NCBI GenBank assembly: GCA_014706385.1
Contig: JACGZH010000009.1
Location: 1,116,001-1,180,000 of the forward strand
Direction: 5' to 3'
DNA length: 64,000 nucleotides
Source of the DNA: Phaffia rhodozyma
Lineage: Eukaryota; Basidiomycota; Tremellomycetes; Cystofilobasidiales; Mrakiaceae
The notes below the pieces were generated by a model, which was not told the origin of the DNA, made no database searches, and worked only from the letters and a program-made list of their open reading frames with translations. Positions 38,206 to 47,673 of this stretch are shown in pieces (within the stretch, counting starts at the first letter, position 1; each line of letters starts with the position of its first letter). The translations under genes were made by a program, and so were the position numbers.

Positions 38206-38574
38206 AGAGAGTACTACAGAACACACACACACAGATCACACTACATACAGGCCACAAAGCACTACATACAACCCATCACACAGGTCAACACACACGCACA
38301 CACACATACAGAGAAAACATCAGAGTGGTGGTTTAATACAGAATCACTACAGAATCACTACAAAAACTCACTACAGAAACACACACTCTCTAGAAGACCC
38401 ACCGTACAAAGAGCGTCCTCACAAACGGACAAGGCCGGTTGTAAACACACCGGCGAATTTCATTTTCCATTCTTTCCCTTCCCTTTCCATTCTTTCCCCT
38501 CCCTTCCCTTACTACATCACATCACATCCATCATCATCATCCTCGTCTTGTTTCTGCTCACATACTCCTCTCCC

Positions 38575-40326
38575 ATGCCATTCTTTCCCTACCCAGACGC
38601 TCTCTTACTCCCTCCCTTCCCACACAGACAACCATTGCCCACAGTGCCTTTCGTCGAGTACGATATCCTCAACCCGTTCGCTCACACTCTCACCCCTTCA
38701 TTCTCATTCTCATACTCACCCTCAGCCTCACCCTCGCTCTCGCCCTCGCCCTCGCCCTCACCCTCTCCTACACCAAATTACACCCTTTCAACCACACTCC
38801 CACCCCCTCCCACAGCCACCCCCGCCATCGAACCATACACCGGCACGCCCGTCGCAGTCGTCATCCTCACCTCGGACACAAAGCTCGAGCTCACCGAGCT
38901 ACTCACCATCTCTCAAGGTCCGACAGCCACAAGGTCCTTCTCTCCAGAGGGGTTTCCTTTTTCTTTCTTCTCTTCTACTTTCTCTTCTCCCTCCGTGTGC
39001 ACCCTTCCCCTAAACACCATGTCTTGTCGTACCCTCATCCGTACCTTCCACCCCGTCCCCAGAGCTCAACCTGGATGACATCGTATTCGCACAGGCCCTC
39101 ACGCCAAGCAGCTTCCGGATCCAACCCTTCTATAAACACACCGTACGTCTCGTTGCTTTGGCTCTTTGCCTTGTTCTTTGCCTTGTTCTTTGCCTACCCT
39201 CCCTCTCATCAAGGGCCGTTCTTGACCAACCGCATCCCTTTCCATCACCAGCCGGTACGACATCCTGGTCCAGCCCTGTCGATAGCAGCCTGTTGGTCGT
39301 AAAGCCATCTTTCTTTGCTCTCTCTCTCTCTCTCTGTGCTCATTCAACTCTTACATCTGACACTACACACTCACACATAATCTCTCTCTCTCTCTCTCTC
39401 TCTCCCTCTCCCTCTCCTATTCACGTCCGCCCTTCACACCACTACCCACCCACAAACAGACTCCTCAACAGAGGCGCCCTTCGTCCCACAGATCCAACCA
39501 TCACCCAAGTCCCACACGAGCACACCGGAGATACCAGTCCCGTCCGTCTCCAAGTGTCTCGCCCGTTCAATCCGTCGGACCCCATCATCCTCGTCCAAGC
39601 CGACCTCTTGCCCTACACGGTCACCAGCCCGTATGCAGACTTGACCTCCATTCGATCACTCACCTCGACCTCCATCACAATAACAAGCGCCTCGTCCGTC
39701 GACACGCCCATCCAAACCTATCTCTTCGTTCAACTCCCATTCCAAACCGATCTCGACCAGCTCGATCTCGACCCCGAGCAGATCGCCGGTCTCGCCCGCG
39801 AGTTTACCATCGATCACACAGCCTCTACATCGGTAGACATCCGAAAACTCACCGTCGTCTTCTGGGCTGGCCTCAAGATTGGCTCGGTCGGGAAGAAACG
39901 GGACGTCCTCACCACAGCCAAGGCGTTCACTCAGACTGGCCACCACGAAACATCCTCTGGTTGCGCATCCCTCGCCTTGGCGTTCGTCTGTTTCTTTCTT
40001 TCTTCTTCTTCTTTCCTGCCCTCACTTTATTGACTTTACTTTATCGTCAATCTACTCTCTGTCTCTCTCTCTCTCTCTTTTTTCCCTCTGTTGTCCTTTA
40101 CAGCCTCACGTTCGCCCTCTCCCTCACACCCTTGACACCAGCGAACGGAAAGACCCGGTACAGCTTCCTCGAAGGTCACCGCCCGCCCTCCGGCAGACGG
40201 ACCCTCGTCGAAGGATCCATCAGACTCGATCGCGCTCTCGTCAGCACCGTCACTCTCGGAGGTCGTGTCGGGTTGACAGCACAAGGCTGGATACTCTGTC
40301 CACGGTCAGAAAGAGAGCCCCAATGA
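38575..40326 (+). CDS. Unknown protein with Ser/Pro-rich N-terminus
   Basis: ATG 38575 begins MPFFPYPDALLLPPFPHRQP. The first exon holds an SPSP-rich stretch and TPVAVVILTSDTKLELTELL. Splicing at about 38917-39062 continues SQELNLDDIVFAQALTPSSF, then FRIQPFYKHT with donor GTACGT at 39141. A long exon from 39460 gives LLNRGALRPTDPTITQ, PSDPIILVQADLLPYTVTSP, TYLFVQLPFQTDLDQLDLDP and FWAGLKIGSVGKKRDVLTTA. After one more intron (to about 40103) it reads LTFALSLTPLTPANGKTRYS, ending EREPQ at 40326. A small exon in 39250-39280 is needed to keep frame and is uncertain. The long exon alternates hydrophobic and Thr/Ser residues as in beta-rich folds. I recognise no family. The introns contain CT microsatellites. 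Confidence 0.5.
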
Positions 40327-40360
40327 TCCTTCTTTTCCTTGGCTTTTATCCGACAGTGAT

Positions 40361-40400
<40 letters not shown>

Positions 40401-40592
40401 GTATTCTACTATAATGAAACATACCATGCGTGTGCGTGCGAGCGTACACTGATAAGAACAACAATGAAAATCAATCCAGGGAAGAAAAAAAAATCCCCTT
40501 CAAACATCATTCTAATAGACATGTATATATACGTCTAAGAGAAAGAAGAAAGATGCCTTTCCACAAAAAGAAAAAGAAAAATTTAAAAGATT

Positions 40593-40687
40593 TGACCGTA
40601 GGGTGAATTGAACACCCGTCGTCCGCGACTTTTGCGTTTCGATTGAGGAACCACAAGCGGAAGTACTAACCACTATACTATACGATC
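40593..40687 (-). tRNA. tRNA-His(GTG) with intron
   Basis: Minus strand. The acceptor arms GATCGTA and TACGGTC pair fully (one G-U). The D-arm/A-box region is TATAGTGGTTAGTAC, as in yeast tRNA-His. The anticodon stem TCCGC/GCGGA surrounds loop TTGTGG with anticodon GTG, and the T-arm is GGGTG-TTCAATT-CACCC with discriminator A. An intron of about 22 bases follows the base 3' of the anticodon, the canonical site. A T-run follows (TTTT in AATCTTTTAAATTTTTC), the pol III terminator. Confidence 0.93.
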
Positions 40688-41465
40688 TTGTTGAGTGTGC
40701 TTCAAAAAAAGATACTATCTATCAAACATTAAGTCGTGTTAGCCCGTGACTGGCTCGCGTGAACAACTTGTCTCAATCACGCATAGTACCTCGTTAATTT
40801 TCTCCTTGCCCTCCTCTTGTTGTCACGGAAACGGAGGGGCGGCCGTGACGTTCTTTTTCATCAATCTTACACTATTAAAAATAAAAATAAACACAGTCAA
40901 TTTCGCTAACCCTACCTTGCTTTCTCTTTCATCCCATCTGCTGAACACATCGGGTTGAGCGTCCTTGCTCAAAGCTAGACTCAACCCTCCCAAGGAAACA
41001 TTCGATATCCAATAGGCTATGAGCCCGGCATCGAGTCGTTCACGTCAGATCCAACTTCCTGATGTCGGATACGATCTGAGCGACTGGATTCCGGGCTCAT
41101 AACCTAATTGGATATCGCTCGTCCCTTGGAATGGGTTTCCAGATTTGGGTGTTGCCTCTGCAACAAATGTACCTTGAGCAACGTGTTCAATTAGTAAATG
41201 CATATCCGAATGACTTGCCCAACATATCTCTGAGAGTGAGAGTGAGAGAGTCTGTGAGATCTCGTTGTGCTGCCTCGCTGACAAGATCCAAGAGGAAGAA
41301 AAAGATATGGCCAACTAAAGACATTCATCGAAAAGCAAGATTGATACAAAACACGTTTACATAATAATACAATCTTGATACCTAACTCTGTCGTATTTAT
41401 GTATACACTTTGATGATCTATCTACCGCTCAGTCACACTAAGCATATCCTACGCTCTAACCACAT
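40688..41465. other. Intergenic region with foldback element
   Basis: Between tRNA-His and the MFS transporter 3' end. Apart from the foldback (listed separately) it contains an AT-rich stretch (40870-40900) and no gene. Confidence 0.5.
40989..41127. repeat. Imperfect inverted repeat / foldback element
   Basis: The left arm (40989-41029) contains CGATATCCAATAGGCTATGA and then GCCCGG. The right arm (41091-41127) is CCGGGCTCATAACCTAATTG followed by GATATCG, its near-exact reverse complement. Pairing continues weakly into the 61-base centre (AGTCG..TCA..GATC against its complement), so the whole 139 bases can fold as one long hairpin. It could be a MITE-like relic. No target-site duplication could be confirmed. 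Confidence 0.75.
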
Positions 41466-43229
41466 CTAGTGTGCCATAATAGGTCTCTCTCCCTGCTCGG
41501 CTCCATCCTCCGCCGAACTCACAGGTCTCTTCCTAGGTCGATAGAGAACCGAGAAACCGACGAGCCAGAGCAGCGTCCAGCCGAGCTCAAAGTACCAGGA
41601 AGCCTTGACGTTCGAAAAGTTCTCCAAGTTCCCCGGGTTGATCGTCAACAGACCGCTCTGGATGGAGAGCGCGACAGCCGAGCCGACCTGGAGCGACACC
41701 TGCAGCACCGCACCGGCCACACCCGCCATCTCGGGAGGAACGGATGTCATGACCCCGACATTCGTACCCGTGAATGCGATCATCACGCCCGAACTTCCGA
41801 TGGCACCGCCGGTGAACACCCATCGCCAGTAGCCAGAGCCGACGACGTCTCCCTCGGACTGGGTGAACAGGATGAGACCGATAGCTCCGCCGATCAGACC
41901 GACCGAGATCGGCCATCTCGGGTTCGACGTAAGCTTCGGATACAGCGTCAGCACCACGGTCACCACCCCAGCCGCGATCCCTTGTGGCAACATCCGGACG
42001 GCCGCGATGATCGCTCTCTCGTTGTGAACCCGGACAAAGATCTCGACAAAGGGCAGAAAGTTGACGGACCACCAGCCGTAGATGAACAGACCCAGAGTGA
42101 TAAGCACGGCAAAGTTCGGGATCCTCCACGTCTTGGACGGCAAGATCGCGCACTCATCCGATAGTCTGGCCTCCCAGAAGAAGAAAAACACGATCAACAC
42201 CCAGGCAATCAGGAACGGCGCGAGGAAGCCGGCCTTCTTCCATCCGTACGACGCCCCAAGGGTGAGACCGAGGATGAGGAGGACGATGCCGGCGAGCATG
42301 CTGAAAGTACCGACAATGTCGAGCCGCTTCCACTTGTCATCCGCTTGGGCGATCGCACCCTTCGGGGTAGGGATAAAGTAGAGCGACCCGATGGCGAAGG
42401 GCATGATCAGAATGGCGAGTATACGGAAGAACCACCTCCACGCCTCACCCTGGCCACCGTTCGGGATGTACTCCACAAAGCCGGCGATGATGATACCAGT
42501 CGTGTTGGCTAGAGCACCAGACATTCCGTAAAGAGTAAAAGCCTTGCCGAGCTCGTGCGGTTCGAAAACAGCGACGATCAGCCGGAACGACGCCGGGATC
42601 AGAGTCGCGCCGGCGATACCAGAGATAGCTCGAAGGACAAAGAAAGAGTACTTGTCGGGTAGGAAGGAGATGATGAGGTCGAGGATGCCCAGAACGATGA
42701 ATCTAGGAGGATGAAAGATGGAACGCGCGTGATACAGTCAGTCTCTGAGATTGATGGGTTATCTACATCCGGAAGAGAGACGAGAAAGCCAGACCTACCC
42801 ATACGAGAACACTGGCTTTGCAGACCAAAGATCAGACACCCGTCCCCACAAGAGCAGGAAAGCCGCGAAGGTGACGGCATAACTGGTGATCACCCAGGTC
42901 TGTTGTTCGAATAGAATATCGAGCGACACCGATATCGGACCGGTGAAGATGAAGAAAGCACTGTATGACCACACGTCCACAAAGAAGCCTAGCGAAAACA
43001 CAGCCAGTAACGACCATTTCTTTCTCTGAGAGAGCTTCATTGGCCTTTCGGCTTCAACCTTCTGCTGGTTCAAGGGCTCCTCCACTGGAAGTGGTGTTTT
43101 GTCATGTTTCTCAGGAGCTCCATTGAGACCAATCACGGTATTACTCAGGGAGGGAGCAGGTGATGTTACCACCTGCGCCGCTTCTGATTCAGCGGTGGGG
43201 TGACGAGTCGAACTGTCAGGAGACGACAT
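41466..43229 (-). CDS. MFS transporter, drug:H+ antiporter DHA2-like
   Basis: Two exons joined across one intron (about 42703-42797) at SAKPVFSYG/FIVLGILDLIIS, about 555 residues, ATG 43229 to TAG 41468-41466. A hydrophilic N-terminus of about 70 residues is followed by membrane segments. The loop motif LLLWGRVSDLWSAK resembles MFS motif A (G-x-x-x-D). Other segments are LRAISGIAGATLIPASFRLI (motif C-like region), GEAWRWFFRILAILIMPFAI, FSMLAGIVLLILGLTLGASY, AVLITLGLFIYGWWSVNFLP and GVAGAVLQVSLQVGSAVALS. The number of hydrophobic stretches fits the 14-TM DHA2 group, which includes fungal aminotriazole/multidrug exporters. The substrate cannot be inferred. It is divergent from the Fanzor relic. 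Confidence 0.9.
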
Positions 43230-43742
43230 AACGAAAGACGTATCCAGATTAGTGTATAGAATGAAAAGTAGTGCTATGGGATTTTCAAGAGAGGTTCAGT
43301 GATAGAGATGTGTGTGTGTGTGAGCGGATGAGAGTGAGAATCAAATGGAGCCGTTTCTTAAAGCTACCCTCCTCATTCTTATAGACTGTCGCTGATGAGC
43401 AATCTTTAACAATCCGACATGCTCACTCAGCAGAAAGAACAAAGAGTAGACAGCAGATAGTTATCGAAATCGATGAGGTATCAGTAAGCAAAGATGGTGC
43501 TCAGTCAGCAACGCTATCGTTCGGTCAGGCAAAGATCAACGCCAAGGTCGTTACCGACGGGACCGATATCGATGACTGACCGACTGATAAAGGTTAATTA
43601 GACGACTGAATTTCGCCGAGCCCGAATTAACTTGTTTAACCTTTAGTTTAATTCATCGTCACTCCTGCCCCTCTCATCTCACCGGTCGTCCTACGTCTTT
43701 GTAGATGCCATGATTCTTTACAACCTTTGATGTCAGCTCAGA
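43230..43742. promoter_or_regulatory. MFS transporter upstream region
   Basis: Non-coding, with a TG repeat at 43309-43322 and an AATTAA-rich stretch with TTAA palindromes at 43590-43655. It would hold the transporter promoter on the minus strand. The N-terminal part of a Fanzor gene would be expected here, but I cannot recognise it. Confidence 0.4.
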
Positions 43743-44885
43743 TTGGAAGATGCAAAAATGGGACATGTGCGCGGGGTAACGCAGAAGTTCTTTCGGGCTG
43801 ACTCAGACACTTGGTGGAGGCGGTCGTTTTATGTATCCAAAGTCGAGACCAGATGGCGGTGGTTCGCCCGGTCGCCTAGTACGGTCGGCATCGGTGTGTC
43901 TGCCAGAATGCTGAAACCGACGTCGCCTCCATCTGGCATCGACGACTACGGATGGAGATGGGAGGGCAGAGGCAAGGATCGTCACCGAGCAGAGTATGTT
44001 CCGTGGGTGTGCGGCCAGAGGACGAGGTCGTAGGTTTCGACTCAGGCCGCCGGACGTTACTCATGACGACCGCAGGAGGGCTCGACATGTCTCTGGACAA
44101 CGGCGGTCTGGCCGAGCACGGCACGCAGTGGTCGCTCTCTCTGAAGTCATGGAAGCACCTTGCAGGGATGGACCGAGACGCTCGGAAACAGCGGCTGTGG
44201 ATGAAGAACCATCCGAAAGTGTAAACCACTCTCCGTGATGAGTACCGCTTACGTCCACGCTCACGTTTGAGCTAACTGTATAGATAGCATTACTGACCTT
44301 GCAACTGCCTTGACCACCTCGGTGTCTTTCTCCAGATCTTCCTTCGTTCATATCTGACAGTCTCGATGGTCTTCGTGCTGCTCTCGTCATACACTCTCAG
44401 TCCTACTCCTGGCTCGCGACATTCTTCGCTGCTCGACGGTGGAGATGTCTTCGCTGGGGCGCACACATCAGCCGCGATCAAGCGTACCACAAGGTGGCGC
44501 TCCGTCTGTCGGCAGGACGTCCACGCACCTTCCTGGCCTTCGGCGACGGAGCCTTCTCGTCGTCTTCTCGTGGGCATGCTCCTGGTCCTGCGAAGATGAT
44601 GCATCCCAAGCTGAGGGCCTTTCAGTTGCTTTAGGTCCGCAAAATCTGGGAGTTTCGGACATCGAGGGTGTGCTCGAAGTGCCATGGCGAGTTCTCTGAA
44701 AGGAGCAAAGTGTGGGCGATCAAGGAGTGTCGCAGCGTCTGCCGAGTAAGTGATGTGTGTTGTGTGCCTCAAGATCATGTGTCGATTGCTCACTGTGCGC
44801 TATACATGCTCTCAGACTTGGTGAAACAGTGATTTAAACACATCACGCAACATGATGCACCTTGCCCTTCACCAGGAAAAGAACG
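43743..44885 (+). pseudogene. Fanzor (TnpB-like RNA-guided nuclease) relic, copy 1
   Basis: A decayed copy of a eukaryotic Fanzor gene, relative of bacterial TnpB. In order on the plus strand: FARSPSTVGIGVSARMLKP (pre-RuvC segment, one frame); then in another frame EVVGFDSGRRTLLMTT, the RuvC-I motif with its Asp at 44039-44041, and SLSLKSWKHLAGMDRDARKQ, stopped by TAA at 44222-44224; then in the third frame SYSWLATFFAARRWRCLRWG, AHISRDQAYHKVALRL, FLAFGDGAFSSSSRGHAPGP, a TAG at 44632-44634, and WEFRTSRVCSKCHGEF, the zinc-finger half with the conserved E-F-R-T-S. After an intron ending at 44815 the reading is TW-stop-NSDLNTSRNMMHLAL, the RuvC-III segment with Asp 44831-44833. Frame changes and three stops mean it cannot make the full protein. 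The N-terminal third is not recognised. Family identity rests on motif order and is supported by the second copy. Confidence 0.8.
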
Positions 44886-45451
44886 AAGGAGCAAGAATGC
44901 TGGTGCTTGACACCACTGCTGTTACGCTGATCGCTGAGGCTGAGGCAGGCACAAATTGAACCCATAACCCATGGGGATCTTGGTGGTTTATGGTCTAAGG
45001 ACACCCAAGTCCAAAAGGACCATGTATCGATCACCATCGGCTGAGGTAACTCTCACCATGCTTCTTGCAGTATACATATGGCTTTGGGAGACCGGTGAGA
45101 ACTTGATTGGTGTTGAAATTTCAGCAGTCTTGACATTATTTCGGTTGCAATTTGTTATTTCTTCTTGAGGCATCACCTTCCGACTTCCGTTTGCGCGGAG
45201 TCCCAAGCCTCTCTCTCCGAAGAGCTATAAATTTTCTAGCGGGTTTCCCTTCTGTTATCCTGGTTTCTCAATCCATTTTACTGAAACACCTGGGTGGTGT
45301 GTATATGGTTTGGGAAACCAGTGAAACTTGATTGGGAACAAGTGCCAGAACGAAAAAGCCATTTTCACCCTTTTATTTCAGTAATATTCTTCAAAACATC
45401 TAACGCTGCTGAGTTCATTATATGGAAGCATCACTCTCATTTTCAATACAA
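44886..45451. other. Region between Fanzor relic and tRNA-Ala
   Basis: No gene. It contains a diverged direct repeat (listed separately), a small hairpin TGGTG-CTTGA-CACCA just after the relic, and AT-rich sequence leading to the tRNA. Confidence 0.4.
45071..45337. repeat. Diverged direct repeat pair
   Basis: Two related segments in the same orientation, 45071-45110 and 45299-45337, share ATATGG(C)TTTGGGA.ACC.GTGA and AACTTGATTGG with few changes, about 190 bases apart. They end about 115 bases upstream of tRNA-Ala. They may be remains of an inserted element. Confidence 0.65.
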
Positions 45452-45524
45452 GGGGATTTAGCTCAGTTGGCAGAGCGCAATCTTAGCATGGTTGAGGTCG
45501 TGAGTTCGATTCTTACAATCTCCA
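45452..45524 (+). tRNA. tRNA-Ala(AGC)
   Basis: Seventy-three bases. The acceptor arms GGGGATT/AATCTCC pair, the D-arm is GCTC-AGTTGGCA-GAGC, and the anticodon stem CAATC/GGTTG has loop TTAGCAT (anticodon AGC). The T-arm is GTGAG-TTCGATT-CTTAC and the discriminator is A. There is no intron. A run of seven T follows as pol III terminator. Confidence 0.96.
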
Positions 45525-45639
45525 CTTTTTTTGTTTGACATATCTGATCATCACAAAGGTTAGGGTTAATGCTCAATCAGCTTATTCTGTTTTGTCGTCT
45601 GTTCATCATTTCTTCTCTCATCTTCATCACATAACCAAC

Positions 45640-47327
45640 ATGACTTCTCTCCGAATCGGATATGTCCCAGAGCATTTTAGGTAAAAGCGATCTTTGCTCG
45701 TCTTATTCAAACTGTTCGAACGTCTCCTCCGTCAGCATCTGATTTGTCCTTCTTTTCTCCCCTTCATCGCCCTGCCATGTCCATTGCAGTACCCCTCTGC
45801 TTGAGCTAGCTAAGGAAGATGGCGGTCAGACGTTCACCCTGGTCAAGTGTCCAGCCGGAACTGGAGAAATGATCTCTCGACTCACAGCCAACGAGATCGA
45901 TATTTCAATGTCAGTCTATCTGTATGGAACCATCCGCCTGTATCTCCTCAGCTCTGACATGTGACATGCTGCCTCTCGGTTTGAATGTGTGTAGCGCGTT
46001 GACGGAGAGTCTGATCGCAGGCATCGTCAACGGATCCAAGGCCTACAAGATGATCGGCAGCTACGTCAGCTCTCCTCTCAACTGGTCAGTTAGATGCTTC
46101 TCTGCTTCCGGACTAGACGCCTGTCGGTGAACATGCTCTTACCCGTACTTTTCTGCCGTATGTTCCAGGGCTGTGATCACTGGACTGGACACCCAGTTCA
46201 ACTCGATAGCCGACCTGAGGGGACAGAAGTGTGGAGTGTCTCGGATTGGAAGTGGTTCTCAAGTAAGTACCGTAGCTATCACTTGGTCTTCACGCCAGCG
46301 ACACACGTGCTGATGTGCGGTGTGTAACTGTTGTCTCTCTAGGTCATGGCGCAAGTCATGGCCGACCAGCAGGGCTGGGTGGACGACGAAGGTCGACCTG
46401 AAGCAATGGACTTTGTGGGTATGTGATAAGTGTCTCTGCTTGTTTGTGCGTGTTTGCACATCCTCCGTTCATATTTAAGGCTGATGCACTGTGCTGGCCG
46501 GAAACACCCCTTCCAGTGAACGGGTCCTTCGAGAGACTCCGCCAGTCCGTCAACGACGGGTCGACCGCTTACTTTGTATGTTCGCGCAGGACTTGTCTTA
46601 TGTGTCTTACTGCTCAGTAGTAGTGGCCACTGATCTCGACTTGCTCCACTCCTTGGATTTTGTCTTTCTTGCATATATTTGTGTGTGTCCGGCATGGTCA
46701 GATGTGGGAGCATTTTACTACCAAGCCATACCTGTCCGAGGTCCGCTTCATCGGCTCGGTGCCAACACCATGGCCCTCGTGGGCCATCGCTGCATCTGCC
46801 CCGACGCTTGCCTCTGCGGTGTCCAAGAGTCAAGTCCGAGAGATCTTGCACAGGCTGGAGGCCAAGGTGAACGAGTTTGACTCTGAGACGAGCCGGAAGA
46901 AGAAGAGTGGCGACTTGGTCGAGAAGGAGTTTGGGTATCCCAGGTCTGTCGTTTCCTACCACTCGATCGAGAGGCCGGGCAGCGCTGCAGGCGATGGGTG
47001 CGAGACGGATGATGCAACGACTGACGACCGTTTCGCTTGTATACATCTTGAACAACTCAGAACCGATGTCGAGGCTTGGCTTCAGACGGTCTCCTACTTC
47101 TCGAAGCTCGAAGGCATGGACAAAAGCATGATCCTCACCACTCTCGAGTCAGTTATCTATGTTTGATTCTCATTCAACGTCTCACATAGCTCGTTCGAGG
47201 ACTGATACACTTCATGCTGTTCTTTTATCCCACCGGTACTGATAGGACACTGACCAAAGCTGGCGTGGTCACCGTGCCCGAGGGCGGATGGACGATAGAG
47301 GGAGAGATTCTGGCGAGCTTGGACTGA
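45640..47327 (+). CDS. Periplasmic-binding-protein-like (Ca3427/NMT1-type) protein
   Basis: ATG 45640 reads MTSLRIGYVPEHF, splicing to TPLLELAKEDGGQTFTLVKC, PAGTGEMISRLTANEIDISI, LTESLIAGIVNGSKAYKMIG and SYVSSPLNWAVITG. It then reads ADLRGQKCGVSRIGSGSQVM, the SFERLRQSVNDGSTAYF segment, MWEHFTTKPYLSEVRFIGSV and PTPWPSWAIAASA. This is the type 2 periplasmic-binding-protein fold found in fungal Ca3427-like and thiamine-pathway NMT1/THI5 relatives. The run RIGSGSQVMA and the MWE.FTTKP motif are characteristic of the Ca3427-like group as I recall it. The C-terminal exons give TDVEAWLQTVSYFSKLEGMD and TLTKAGVVTVPEGGWTIEGE, ending LASLD at TGA 47327. About nine exons and 330 residues. There is no signal peptide, so it is cytosolic. 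The ligand is unknown. Confidence 0.85.
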
Positions 47328-47673
47328 AGAGGACATAGAATATTATATGATGAATCAGCTTGCGCATATGGAGATGTTGAACACGAGACTGATAGCTGCG
47401 GTACAACGTTAGATGAGGTCAAGATAAACTAGTGCTCATACTGAAGTGTCCACGCGGTCACGACAGCAAGATCAAATCAGATTACGACCGGGCCGCAGAT
47501 GTCAGTCCAAACTCGACTCTACGTATCTGATCGGTCTTGTTCTTCGTTGTGGCAACCAACACTCATCATTCCCGGTGGTCTTTCGATTCAGCTTTGTCAG
47601 TTAGACCCGACTTCACTGAAACAGATCCATAGACGTCTGCTTGCTTCTCTGTCTGCTCAATTTTCTATCGATC
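47328..47673. promoter_or_regulatory. ABC transporter upstream region
   Basis: About 350 bases between two plus-strand genes. It holds the 3' end of the binding-protein-like gene and the ABC transporter promoter. No distinct motif is recognised. Confidence 0.4.

Larger units (their letters stand above)
36881..38574. other. Satellite-rich TUP1 upstream region
   Basis: About 1.7 kb of mostly simple sequence between divergent gene starts. In order: G-runs (36907-36918), GGAT repeats (37062-37080), short CA repeat (37137-37158), G-runs (37190-37210), a long CA repeat, two 7-base satellites, a 12-base satellite, more CACA, and pyrimidine-rich leader before 38575. No supported gene lies here. Confidence 0.7.

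Noticed and set aside
38069..39013. 314-codon frame starting with Glu-Ser-Val-Leu repeats
   Set aside because: The repeat is a 12-base satellite that happens to keep frame. The rest overlaps the unknown gene at 38575 in another frame and is low complexity.
41469..42164. 231-codon plus-strand frame inside the MFS gene
   Set aside because: Antisense to conserved membrane-transporter sequence, very rich in Arg/Asp/His, a shadow frame.
43743..44885. An active Fanzor nuclease
   Set aside because: Three in-frame stops, frame changes and no recognisable N-terminal third rule out a functional full-length product from this copy.
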